A stretch of 64,000 nt of DNA from UBA2108 sp002713215 (GTDB lineage Bacteria > Bacteroidota > Bacteroidia > Flavobacteriales_G > Salibacteraceae): the NCBI GenBank assembly GCA_937891015.1, contig CALAPY010000093.1, forward strand, positions 34,266 through 98,265, given 5' to 3'. The translations under genes were made by a program, and so were the position numbers. Shown piece after piece: positions 27,486-35,556 of the stretch (its first letter is position 1; every line of letters starts with the position of its first letter). The notes below the pieces were generated by a model. That model saw only the letters and a program-made list of their open reading frames with translations, made no database searches and had not been told where the DNA came from.

Positions 27486-27515
27486 TTGCAAAGTTATGCG
27501 AATTGTCTAATTTTG
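27486..27515 (+). promoter_or_regulatory. Bacteroidota promoter for the M23 peptidase gene
   Basis: TTG (27486-27488), 19-base spacer, TAATTTTG (27508-27515), a full match to TTG-N19-TAnnTTTG. Transcription would begin near 27521, which supports the ATG at 27549 as the start and excludes upstream starts in the same frame. Confidence 0.7.
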
Positions 27516-27548
27516 CCGCCGTCTTTAGCTAGGAAATCTAATTTCGTT

Positions 27549-28520
27549 ATGGCAGGAAAGAAATATAAATACAATCTCAAAACATTATCGTACGAACAGG
27601 TTGAGCTTTCGGCACGTGACCGTTTGCTGAAGCTGGTTACGTATGCGTTTACCGGAGTTGTATTTGCTTCAATTTTTATTACGCTTACTTATTTTTTCAT
27701 TGATAGTCCTAAGGAAAAACAGCTAAAAAGAGAGAACCAGCAGCTATTGCTTCAATATGAGATATTGAATGGTAAAATGGATCAAATAACCGAGGTTATA
27801 AGTGATTTGGAATACCGCGATGATAACATTTATCGGGTTGTGTTTGAAGCAGAACCCATCAGCGAAAACATTAGAAAAGCCGGATTTGGAGGGGTAAACC
27901 GCTATAAGTACCTCGAAGGTTATACAAATTCGGAATTGGTAATTAACACGACCGCCCGATTGGAGCAATTAACCAAGCAACTCTACATCCAGTCTAAATC
28001 ATTTGACGAGGTGATTAAGCTGGCTAAGAAGAAAGAGGAAATGCTAGCTTCTATACCGTCCATTATGCCTATTTCTAATAATGATCTAAAGCGGGTTGGC
28101 AGCGGATATGGAATGAGAATGCATCCTGTTCTGAAAATCCCAAAATTTCATGATGGAATGGACTTTACGGCTCCAACAGGGACTGAAATATATGTAACGG
28201 GGCTGGGAACCGTTAAAAAGGTTTCCAAGAAAAGGTATGGATATGGTTATCATATAATTGTGGACCATGGTTTTGGTTACGAAACCCTTTATGCTCACAT
28301 GAGTGAAATAAAAGTTAGGGTTGGACAGAAATTACAGCGGGGCGATGTAATTGGTTTGGTTGGTAATACGGGTACTTCAACCGCCCCTCATCTGCACTAT
28401 GAAGTAAGAAAAAATGGAGCTCACATCAATCCGGTCAATTACTATTACCAGGATTTATCTCCTAAGCAATTCGAAGAAATCATTGAATTGTCAGATCAGC
28501 CCTTACAGAGTTTCGACTAA
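27549..28520 (+). CDS. Membrane-anchored M23 family metallopeptidase
   Basis: A 323-residue envelope peptidase that probably cleaves peptidoglycan cross-links or regulates such enzymes. A basic cytoplasmic N-terminus is followed by one membrane helix (about 30-52, LVTYAFTGVVFASIFITLTYF), a coiled-coil-like stretch (about 55-90) and a C-terminal LytM/M23 domain. Zinc-site residues are visible: His and Asp in KFHDGMDF and the HLHYE motif, with YAHMSEIKV between them, so it should be active rather than a degenerate activator. The ATG at 27549 is chosen because the promoter would start transcription near 27521. A MerR-type gene follows 84 bases later in the same direction, a pairing I recall from other Bacteroidota. 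Confidence 0.92.
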   Translation: MAGKKYKYNLKTLSYEQVELSARDRLLKLVTYAFTGVVFASIFITLTYFFIDSPKEKQLKRENQQLLLQYEILNGKMDQITEVISDLEYRDDNIYRVVFEAEPISENIRKAGFGGVNRYKYLEGYTNSELVINTTARLEQLTKQLYIQSKSFDEVIKLAKKKEEMLASIPSIMPISNNDLKRVGSGYGMRMHPVLKIPKFHDGMDFTAPTGTEIYVTGLGTVKKVSKKRYGYGYHIIVDHGFGYETLYAHMSEIKVRVGQKLQRGDVIGLVGNTGTSTAPHLHYEVRKNGAHINPVNYYYQDLSPKQFEEIIELSDQPLQSFD

Positions 28521-28604
28521 ACAGGGAATTTACGGCATTAATTTTATTGAAGTGGTTCACAGTGCTACTCAGAAAATCGTTTACTTTTACTCTCGAAAGT
28601 AATC

Positions 28605-28940
28605 ATGCCCCTTAGAAAAAAAGAAATTACCAGACTATTCTACTCAATTGGTGAAGTAGCTGAAATGTTTGAAGTTAATACTTCGCTCATTCGTTTTTGG
28701 GAAAAAGAATTTGAAATCATTCAACCCAAAAAAAACAAGAAAGGCAATCGACTATTTACACCAAAGGATGTTGATCACTTTCAAATTATTTTCAGGCTGG
28801 TAAAACATCAGGGATATACCCTGGAAGGAGCTAAAAAAGCACTAAAAGAACAAAAGACTGAACTTGCTAACCAAAATAATTTACTCAACAAGCTAAAGTC
28901 CATTAAGGGCGAATTGAAACAAATTCAGAACGAACTCTAG
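28605..28940 (+). CDS. MerR-family transcriptional regulator
   Basis: A small DNA-binding protein of 111 residues. Residues 10-80 form a MerR winged helix-turn-helix (YSIGEVAEMFEVNTSLIRFWEKEF, then GNRLFTPKDVDHFQ). A short coiled coil (about 85-111) would make a dimer. No effector domain or metal-binding Cys cluster is present, so it belongs with the short HTH_17/MerR regulators of Bacteroidota rather than with metal sensors. Its target is unknown; its own upstream M23 gene is a candidate. The gene is close to, but convergent with, hldD. Confidence 0.88.
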   Translation: MPLRKKEITRLFYSIGEVAEMFEVNTSLIRFWEKEFEIIQPKKNKKGNRLFTPKDVDHFQIIFRLVKHQGYTLEGAKKALKEQKTELANQNNLLNKLKSIKGELKQIQNEL

Positions 28941-28959
28941 TACTCTCAGTAAGTCTTAT

Positions 28960-29925
28960 TCAGTAAGTCTTATTGGGGATCAAATAATTCTTAACATAAT
29001 CTTCTACCCCATCTTCAAGAGTGGTAAAAGGTTGGTTATAGCCAATTGAAATTAGCTTATTCATATTGGCCTCTGTATAATATTGATACTTATCGCGAAT
29101 ATCCTCCGGGGTAGGAATAAAACTGATGTTCTCTTCCCTATCCATTGCATTAAATGTAGCCCGTGTTAAATCTAAGAAGGTCCTTGCCTTTCCTGATCCC
29201 AGGTTATACAATCCGTTATTCTTCCTATGGTTCATCAAAAAGAAAAGAACATTAACCACATCCTTAACATAGACAAAATCTCGGATTTGCTCTCCATCCT
29301 TATATTCCAGATTATGTGATGCGAACAATTTCATGCCATTGGTTTTATTAATCTGGTTGAAGGCATGAAAGATAACTGAAGCCATTCGACCTTTATGAAA
29401 TTCATTAGGCCCGTATACATTAAAGAACTTAAGCCCGGCCCAGAAATAGGGTTGTTTCTCCTGATTCAATGCCCATTTATCAAATTCATTTTTAGAATCT
29501 CCATATGGGTTAAGTGGTTTAAGGTCATAGATTACTTGGTGATCATCATTAAAACCCAGTTCACCCATACCATAGGTAGCAGCAGACGATGCATATACAA
29601 ATGGAATTGCCTTCGAAGCACAGATATCCCAAATCTCCTTGGTGTAGTTTAAATTAAGTTCATTAAAAATTTCGACATCGAACTCCGTGGTATCTGTACG
29701 TGCACCAATGTGAAATACAAATTCCGTCATTCTCTCATTTTCAGAAAGCCACTCGGCAAAATCCTTTCGGTCAATTAACTCCAAATATTGCTTGTCTGAA
29801 TAATTTCGTTCACGATCCTTACGCGAGAAATCATCAACGAGAATTAAGTCTTTAAACCCCTCCCTATTAAGCTTGGTAATTAAACAACTTCCTATAAAAC
29901 CAGCAGCACCTGTAACAACAATCAT
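28960..29925 (-). CDS. hldD: ADP-L-glycero-D-manno-heptose 6-epimerase
   Basis: Epimerises ADP-D-glycero- to ADP-L-glycero-D-manno-heptose, the precursor of the inner core of lipopolysaccharide. It is an extended short-chain dehydrogenase of 321 residues: Rossmann motif VTGAAGFIGS at the N-terminus, catalytic Tyr/Lys in YGDSK, and segments typical of HldD/RfaD (KFFNVYGPNEFHKGRMASV, IRDFVYVKDVVNV). I take the ATG at 29925; one more in-frame codon upstream is TTG. On the minus strand a TACTTTTG element lies at 29953-29946 with a TTTG 23 bases further upstream, a plausible though long-spaced promoter. Confidence 0.93.
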   Translation of the reverse strand: MIVVTGAAGFIGSCLITKLNREGFKDLILVDDFSRKDRERNYSDKQYLELIDRKDFAEWLSENERMTEFVFHIGARTDTTEFDVEIFNELNLNYTKEIWDICASKAIPFVYASSAATYGMGELGFNDDHQVIYDLKPLNPYGDSKNEFDKWALNQEKQPYFWAGLKFFNVYGPNEFHKGRMASVIFHAFNQINKTNGMKLFASHNLEYKDGEQIRDFVYVKDVVNVLFFLMNHRKNNGLYNLGSGKARTFLDLTRATFNAMDREENISFIPTPEDIRDKYQYYTEANMNKLISIGYNQPFTTLEDGVEDYVKNYLIPNKTY

Positions 29926-29945
29926 CAATCGAAATTATTAGGTCG

Positions 29946-29953
29946 CAAAAGTA
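29946..29953 (-). promoter_or_regulatory. -7 element of hldD
   Basis: TACTTTTG on the minus strand fits TAnnTTTG exactly, 20 bases before the hldD ATG. A TTTG lies at 29980-29977; the 23-base spacer is longer than the usual 19-21. Confidence 0.5.
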
Positions 29954-30006
29954 TCAAAATCGGAGCTCGCCATTGGCAAAATCAAGCCTCCAGACAACAA
30001 TAAAAT

Positions 30007-30014
30007 TATATTTG
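30007..30014 (+). promoter_or_regulatory. -7 element of fabD
   Basis: TATATTTG fits TAnnTTTG exactly and lies 25 bases before the fabD ATG. No -33 TTTG at the usual spacing. Confidence 0.5.
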
Positions 30015-30039
30015 CAGCCTATTTAAAAAGCGACTATTT

Positions 30040-30921
30040 ATGAAGGCATATGTATTTCCGGGTCAGGGAGCTCAGTTTGTGGGAATGGGGCAAGAATTAT
30101 ACGACCAGGGAGGTTTAGGTAAGGAATTATTTGAATCCGCGAATGAAATTCTTGGATTCAAGATTACGGAAATCATGTTTGGTGGAACAGACGAAGAATT
30201 GAAACAAACCAAAGTCACTCAGCCTGCCATATTCCTTCATTCTACCATACTTGCGAAATTACTTGGAGACAGCTTCCAACCGGATATGGTTGCAGGTCAT
30301 TCATTGGGTGAGCTTTCGGCTCTTGTCGCTAACAATACTCTAAATTTTGAGGACGGACTTAAGCTGGTTTCTCAACGGGCACTTGCCATGCAGAAAGCAT
30401 GCGAAGCAGAACCTTCTACCATGGCAGCTATTATTGGGTTAGAAGATGCTGTTGTAGAAAATATTTGTGAAAACATCACAGGAACTGTTGTTGCTGCAAA
30501 TTATAATTGCCCAGGACAGCTAGTAATTTCCGGATCTATTCCTGCCATTGACGAAGCCTGTGAGAAGTTAACAGAGGCCGGTGCTAAAAGGGCGCTTAAA
30601 CTTCCGGTTGGCGGAGCATTTCACTCCCCACTTATGGAGCCTGCAAGAATGGAATTGGAAACAGCAATTGCCAACACATCTTTTTCGAATCCTTCCTGCC
30701 CGGTATACCAAAATGTATCGGCAAAAGCCGTAACAGATGCGGAAGAGATTAAAAACAATTTGATTGCTCAATTAACTGCGCCCGTTAAATGGACACAAAC
30801 CATGCAACAAATACTTACGGATGGAGCATCTGAATTAATTGAAGTTGGTCCTGGAAAGGTATTACAAGGCTTAATTAAAAAAGTTGATCGGAAATTCCCA
30901 ACTTCCAGCGCCGGTATTTAA
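30040..30921 (+). CDS. fabD: Malonyl-CoA:ACP transacylase
   Basis: Loads malonyl groups onto acyl carrier protein for fatty-acid elongation in the cytoplasm. The length of 293 residues is slightly below the family average of about 300. The N-terminal FPGQGAQ forms the oxyanion-hole region, the nucleophile Ser88 lies in GHSLG, and the catalytic His is in GGAFHSPLM near residue 193. The C-terminal EVGPGKVLQGLIKK is also typical. The gene is single, with its own promoter element at 30007. Its stop codon overlaps the stop of the convergent gene on the other strand within the palindrome TTAA (30918-30921), leaving no room for a terminator between them. Confidence 0.97.
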   Translation: MKAYVFPGQGAQFVGMGQELYDQGGLGKELFESANEILGFKITEIMFGGTDEELKQTKVTQPAIFLHSTILAKLLGDSFQPDMVAGHSLGELSALVANNTLNFEDGLKLVSQRALAMQKACEAEPSTMAAIIGLEDAVVENICENITGTVVAANYNCPGQLVISGSIPAIDEACEKLTEAGAKRALKLPVGGAFHSPLMEPARMELETAIANTSFSNPSCPVYQNVSAKAVTDAEEIKNNLIAQLTAPVKWTQTMQQILTDGASELIEVGPGKVLQGLIKKVDRKFPTSSAGI

Positions 30922-31928
30922 TTTCCGATTGTTGGTCCCTGAGGAGCAGGCTCAAATAAGGGCCTTAGTTTTTCCATTCTCATAACATTCAACCCAGGAT
31001 CGGAGTGCAATTCCTTTTCCATAATAATTCCCATGAATTCGGCCACTTTTAAATGACGCAATCGGGGTTCAACCTCATCCAAAGTGATTTTGACCTCATT
31101 TCCATCGTTAATGATTGTATTAGCATCAATGTCCAGTTTTGATACTTCCGGAGCCTTAGATTTTACCTGTGATTCGCAAATAGTCATGCAAGCCATTTTA
31201 TAATAGCTCGATCTGGCATTTTCCGTGTCTTTCGCTTCAATCGCATTGTTTAGAACAAGTTCCAACTCATTGCACTTTTGCGTGTTATATTCCATAAGAG
31301 CCTCCACCAATTCCTCATTTGCCCTTTCTTTACAGCTAACGGCCTGAGCTGGAACACTAATAAGGTTAATTAGCATATCTTCAGGAAAGGGAGGGTCTCC
31401 AAGTTCACGGGCATTTTGCAAGGCTACATCACAATTGGTTTCGTAGCTAATCATAAGGCTATCGTAAGCCTGCCTAACGAAAGAGTTGATTTCATTTTTA
31501 TGCTTTTTAATTAAGGGAGTCAGTGCCTTTTGTACTGCATCATTTTTCTCTTTACCTTCACCCTTAAGTTTAATTGTTTTTTCACCAAAAGACTTATTAG
31601 TCATATAATCGTACAGGACCAATTTCAAGTTTAGTTCCACTTCGGCAGTAGGCTCTTCATCCATTCCAATCGAATTCTGATCGCTGGAACAATGAGCTAC
31701 TAAAACATGAGGATAGGTTTGGAACTCACTAATGGTTGCTTTTTCTTTGAGAATAACTTCAAGCGAATTTCCTATAAACTCATAGGCAGACTCATCCAGG
31801 TCCGTCATATTAAAGACCACAGGAAGTATAACAATCGGGTTTTCTTCCTTCTGTTTTTCCTGCGCTGCTAATCCATTTACGAAGGAAACTAAAAATACCA
31901 CGGCTAATGTTCGAAGTAAGTGCTTCAT
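30918..31928 (-). CDS. Unknown secreted protein
   Basis: A 336-residue protein I do not recognise. A clear signal peptide (about 1-22, ending in LAAQ) directs it out of the cytoplasm; no lipobox Cys, no sorting domain and no further membrane helix are seen. About 30-130 alternate hydrophobic and polar residues (PVVFNMTD, LNLKLVLYDY), suggesting a beta-sheet domain. About 140-280 are helical and contain several Cys in pairs (CDVAL, SCKERA, KCNELE, CMTICE). A Pro-rich tail ends the protein (FEPAPQGPTIGN). It may be a periplasmic accessory protein. A TAGCTTTG element lies upstream at 31955-31948. Confidence 0.75.
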   Translation of the reverse strand: MKHLLRTLAVVFLVSFVNGLAAQEKQKEENPIVILPVVFNMTDLDESAYEFIGNSLEVILKEKATISEFQTYPHVLVAHCSSDQNSIGMDEEPTAEVELNLKLVLYDYMTNKSFGEKTIKLKGEGKEKNDAVQKALTPLIKKHKNEINSFVRQAYDSLMISYETNCDVALQNARELGDPPFPEDMLINLISVPAQAVSCKERANEELVEALMEYNTQKCNELELVLNNAIEAKDTENARSSYYKMACMTICESQVKSKAPEVSKLDIDANTIINDGNEVKITLDEVEPRLRHLKVAEFMGIIMEKELHSDPGLNVMRMEKLRPLFEPAPQGPTIGN

Positions 31929-31947
31929 AGATATTTAATTTGAGTGT

Positions 31948-31955
31948 CAAAGCTA
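31948..31955 (-). promoter_or_regulatory. -7 element of the unknown secreted protein gene
   Basis: TAGCTTTG on the minus strand fits TAnnTTTG, 19 bases before the ATG at 31928. No -33 box at standard spacing. Confidence 0.45.
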
Positions 31956-32045
31956 ATTTAATCCTTTGATTTTTCCTTTTTGACAGGTAGCATTATTCTT
32001 TATAATTCATAATAAGTTAATTTAGTAGCCACCAAATCAATAATC

Positions 32046-33584
32046 ATGTTAGTAAAAACCTTCGGAAGTGCCGTTTATGGAATAAGCGCACAAACCATAA
32101 CCATTGAAGTTAATGTAAGTATTGGAATCAAGTATTTTTTGGTCGGATTACCAGATAATGCGGTCAAAGAGAGTCAACAACGAATAACCTCTGCGCTTTC
32201 AGAATGTGGTTATAAAATGCCAGGTAAAAAAATTGTAATCAACATGGCTCCAGCGGACATCCGCAAGGAAGGAAGTTATTACGACCTTCCTCTTGCCATT
32301 GGAATATTAGCCGCATCCAATCAAATTGAAGCCAACGAATTGGAGAATTACATCATTATGGGAGAGCTTTCCCTAGATGGAAGTCTACAGCCCATGAAAG
32401 GAGTTTTACCAATTGCCATTCAAGCTCGAAACGAGGGGTTTAAGGGAATTATTCTACCCAAACAAAATGCGATGGAGGCTGCAATCGTAAATAACCTGGA
32501 GGTATTAGGAGTAGAACAAATTAGTGAGGTAATCGATTTTTTCGACAAGGGTATAAAACCCCTGGTTACCGAAATAAATACCCGGGATCAGTTCACCAAG
32601 AATCTCAACAACTTTGATATAGATGTTGAAGACATAAAAGGACAAGAAACGGCAAAACGCGCCATGGAAATTGCCGCAGCCGGAGGCCATAATATTTTAC
32701 TAATTGGTCCACCAGGGGTTGGTAAGACCATGTTGGCCAAACGGCTTCCAACCATTCTTCCTCCGTTGACTTTAACGGAGGCCCTGGAAACCACAAAAAT
32801 CCATTCGGTTTCAGGAAAACTAGGTAACAACACTTCGCTGCTTACCACCCGCCCTTTTCGAAGTCCGCACCACACCATAAGTAATGTTGCGTTGGTCGGA
32901 GGTGGAAGCAATCCACAACCCGGTGAAATTTCACTGGCACATAACGGGGTCCTCTTTCTGGACGAGTTACCCGAATTTCAGCGCCAGGTACTGGAGGTAC
33001 TTCGCCAACCCCTGGAAGACAGAACAGTGTCCATTTCCAGGGCTAAAGTTTCGGTAGATTTTCCCGCTTCATTTATGTTGGTTGCGTCCATGAATCCATC
33101 TCCCAGTGGTAATTTTTATGATCCGGGCGATGCCAATTCAGATGCTGAACATGTGGTAAAAAAATACCTGAGTAAAATTTCAGGACCACTTCTGGATCGA
33201 GTTGACCTTCATGTAGAAGTAAACCCGGTTCCTTTCGAGGATTTGGCAACTAAGCAATCAGGAGAATCATCGGCGCAGATTCGTGAACGGGTTATAAAGG
33301 CAAGAGACTTTCAAAATGAACGTTTCATTGATTTTGACGCTATTCATTGCAACGCTCAATTACCACCAAAACTAATTAAGAAATACTGCGAAGTGGACGA
33401 GAACGGAAACCGACTTATAAAACAAGCCATGGATAAATTAGGATTTAGTGCCAGGAGCTATGCACGAATCCTTAAGGTAGCCAGAACCATCGCCGATTTG
33501 GAACTCAGCGAATCCATCAGGGTCAATCACATTGCCGAGGCCATTCAATACCGAACACTGGATCGAGAAGGTTGGGGAATGTAA
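32046..33584 (+). CDS. YifB/ComM-family Mg-chelatase-like AAA+ ATPase
   Basis: A 512-residue AAA+ protein. Residues 1-170 resemble a Lon-protease-like C-terminal domain (LVKTFGSAVYGISAQTITIEVN, ADIRKEGSYYDLPLAIGIL). About 185-400 are a Mg-chelatase-type ATPase with Walker A GPPGVGKT near 221, RPFRSPHHTISNVALVGGG, Walker B GVLFLDELPEF and a sensor-like SMNPSPSGN. The C-terminal part has GFSARSYARILKVARTIADL. The family includes ComM, a helicase that promotes branch migration during natural transformation. The Cys-rich insert that some relatives carry in the NPCPCG stretch is absent (NPSPSGN here). It stands alone on the plus strand. Confidence 0.94.
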   Translation: MLVKTFGSAVYGISAQTITIEVNVSIGIKYFLVGLPDNAVKESQQRITSALSECGYKMPGKKIVINMAPADIRKEGSYYDLPLAIGILAASNQIEANELENYIIMGELSLDGSLQPMKGVLPIAIQARNEGFKGIILPKQNAMEAAIVNNLEVLGVEQISEVIDFFDKGIKPLVTEINTRDQFTKNLNNFDIDVEDIKGQETAKRAMEIAAAGGHNILLIGPPGVGKTMLAKRLPTILPPLTLTEALETTKIHSVSGKLGNNTSLLTTRPFRSPHHTISNVALVGGGSNPQPGEISLAHNGVLFLDELPEFQRQVLEVLRQPLEDRTVSISRAKVSVDFPASFMLVASMNPSPSGNFYDPGDANSDAEHVVKKYLSKISGPLLDRVDLHVEVNPVPFEDLATKQSGESSAQIRERVIKARDFQNERFIDFDAIHCNAQLPPKLIKKYCEVDENGNRLIKQAMDKLGFSARSYARILKVARTIADLELSESIRVNHIAEAIQYRTLDREGWGM

Positions 33585-33611
33585 TTGATTAAATCAATCG
33601 AAGAAGTTCAA

Positions 33612-34022
33612 CTATGCTTTTGGTGTACCAGTCAACTTACCGGCTTCCTTATCATAAGAAACAAAAAAGTTAATCCAAATGGATCGTGAAACCCTAAAGA
33701 AAATGGGTGTAAGAACGAGCATTCCACCAACAGCCAGAATTAAATAAAGAATTAGAGAAAAGTCTGGGTAGAGCACCATAAGGGCAACAAATACCGAAAC
33801 CATGTAGGCAATTCCTACCGCGTAGGAAACATACATGGCACCGTAATAAAATGCCGGTTCCAGTTCAAATTTTTGCCCACAATTGGAACAACTTTTAGGC
33901 ATTTCAAAGAATCCCTTTATTTTATAGGGGTTCCTGTTTTTAAACAGATCCGATTCATGGCATCTGGGGCATTTCATAAACAAGATGCTATACAGTTTTG
34001 TTCCCTTAGGTATAATTTCCAT
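33612..34022 (-). CDS. DUF983 membrane protein
   Basis: A 136-residue protein. Two Cys pairs lie in its N-terminal part (CPRCHESDLF and CSNCGQKFELEPAFYYGAMYVSYA), the hallmark of DUF983 proteins, and probably form a zinc ribbon. Two hydrophobic helices follow (about 62-85 and 90-112), then a basic tail. The function is not established. It lies 66 bases after aroB on the same strand, possibly in the same transcript. Confidence 0.85.
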   Translation of the reverse strand: MEIIPKGTKLYSILFMKCPRCHESDLFKNRNPYKIKGFFEMPKSCSNCGQKFELEPAFYYGAMYVSYAVGIAYMVSVFVALMVLYPDFSLILYLILAVGGMLVLTPIFFRVSRSIWINFFVSYDKEAGKLTGTPKA

Positions 34023-34088
34023 ACGAAATAGCTAGGCCGTTAAAAAAGCAAGATTATAAAATGATTGGTCAGCAAAGTGTAATGTTAA

Positions 34089-35165
34089 TCACAGTTCTGT
34101 ACTCATTGAAAAATACCATTCCAAAGCCATGGTTACCTCTTCTTCGGTAAGGACATGATTAATGCTACAGCTTCCAATAGCATTCAACAAGGTAAAGTTT
34201 AGTCCTTCTTCAGAATTCTTCTTATCGGCATGCATTAACTTTAAAATGGTTGGAATATCTTCAGTTCCACAATTAAACTGACCAAAATGACCATTTACCA
34301 GATTCCTGATTTCGTCAAGGTCCATTTTTGATAATCCAGTGTGAGTCTGAGACAGCATACTCTCTATTGCAATACCATAGGCAATAGCCTCACCATGCAA
34401 CAATGGGTCGCCTTTTAAATGCGACAAACTTTCAATAGCATGTCCAATGGTATGCCCAAAATTCAATTTTTTACGTTCGCCTTTTTCCAAAAAATCTCTC
34501 CCTACAATATCGTTCTTCACTCGAATCGATTCAGCAATTCCAGTTTCTTCCGGAAGTACTTCAAAGTTTTGAACTTTAATGTTCTTCCATAGCTTAGGGT
34601 TAGCAATTAATCCATGTTTGATCGATTCCACGTAACCCGATTTAAGCTCTCGTTTGGGAAGTGTTTCCAGGAACTGAATGCCACAGAATACAGCTTCGGG
34701 AAAACAAAATGAACCCAGTTGGTTTTTATAGTCACCTACATTGATCCCGGTTTTTCCACCAGCACTTGCGTCAACCATAGCCAGCAGCGATGTTGGAACG
34801 TTGATGTATGGAATTCCACGCTTAAAACTTGATGCCAAAAAACCTCCCAGGTCTGTAATCATACCCCCTCCTATGTTAATCAACAAGGACTTTCGGGAAG
34901 CGTTTAACTCAAGTAATGTCTCTGCCAGGTTGTAATAAATCTCTACCGTTTTACTTGATTCTCCAGAAGGAACACTCAATATATCAGCTTCCAACAAAGC
35001 ATTGTTGCTGGTCCAGTTCAACAAGGGAAGGCAATATTCTTCGGTATTAGAATCTGCCAATACAAATATTCGATAATCACTATAATGATTATCAATGAAG
35101 GTGGACAATTCATCCAAAATGCTTTCGGCAGTTACAATGGGGTAAGATGCTTCAATCTTAATCAC
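34089..35165 (-). CDS. aroB: 3-dehydroquinate synthase
   Basis: Second enzyme of the shikimate pathway: converts DAHP to 3-dehydroquinate using NAD and a metal. The 358-residue length is normal. Visible motifs are GGGMITDLGGFLASSFKRGI (NAD-binding Gly-rich), PTSLLAMVDASAGGKTGIN, and metal-site residues in KHGLIAN and NFGHTIGHAIE. The start is GTG at 35165 and overlaps the end of the upstream gene by 8 bases, which suggests translational coupling; there is no ATG nearby in frame. It forms the end of the porX-tsaE-ald cluster on the minus strand. Confidence 0.96.
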   Translation of the reverse strand: MIKIEASYPIVTAESILDELSTFIDNHYSDYRIFVLADSNTEEYCLPLLNWTSNNALLEADILSVPSGESSKTVEIYYNLAETLLELNASRKSLLINIGGGMITDLGGFLASSFKRGIPYINVPTSLLAMVDASAGGKTGINVGDYKNQLGSFCFPEAVFCGIQFLETLPKRELKSGYVESIKHGLIANPKLWKNIKVQNFEVLPEETGIAESIRVKNDIVGRDFLEKGERKKLNFGHTIGHAIESLSHLKGDPLLHGEAIAYGIAIESMLSQTHTGLSKMDLDEIRNLVNGHFGQFNCGTEDIPTILKLMHADKKNSEEGLNFTLLNAIGSCSINHVLTEEEVTMALEWYFSMSTEL

Positions 35166-35556
35166 AAGCGCTATGACTTAAGGTAGAAATTCCAATTTGA
35201 GTAATCCAAGCACTGTCTCTCCTCAATGCAATTTCAGTAACTATGGTTCTTGACTCATCGACTTCTGAACTGATAAAATACCTTTTGACCGTTTTATCAG
35301 TACTGCTTTTTTCAAAGTCAATATCTCCTGACTCCAACAGTTGTTCAAATTCAGAATCGAACACTCCTGATTTTTCAAGGATACACTTGTATCCAGAGCT
35401 TGATTGGTCAAGTGAAAACTTTATTTTCTTGAGTACTCTTCCCTCCGGCAACCAGCTTCCATAGAATTCGCGGTCCGTGCCCTTAAACATGGTGACATAA
35501 ACCAATACACATCCAAGCAAAAAGCCGATGCCAAAAATTAGAAATCGTCGCGCCAT
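35158..35556 (-). CDS. Small membrane-anchored protein, DUF4258-like
   Basis: A 132-residue protein with an N-terminal hydrophobic helix (about 4-24, FLIFGIGFLLGCVLVYVTMF) and a soluble part outside or inside the membrane. The segment LESGDIDFEKSS and the spacing of hydrophobic residues resemble a DUF4258-annotated family I recall beside alanine dehydrogenase in flavobacteria; this is from memory. It shares one base with the ald stop and overlaps aroB by 8, so it is clearly part of the operon. Its function is unknown. Confidence 0.7.
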   Translation of the reverse strand: MARRFLIFGIGFLLGCVLVYVTMFKGTDREFYGSWLPEGRVLKKIKFSLDQSSSGYKCILEKSGVFDSEFEQLLESGDIDFEKSSTDKTVKRYFISSEVDESRTIVTEIALRRDSAWITQIGISTLSHSACD

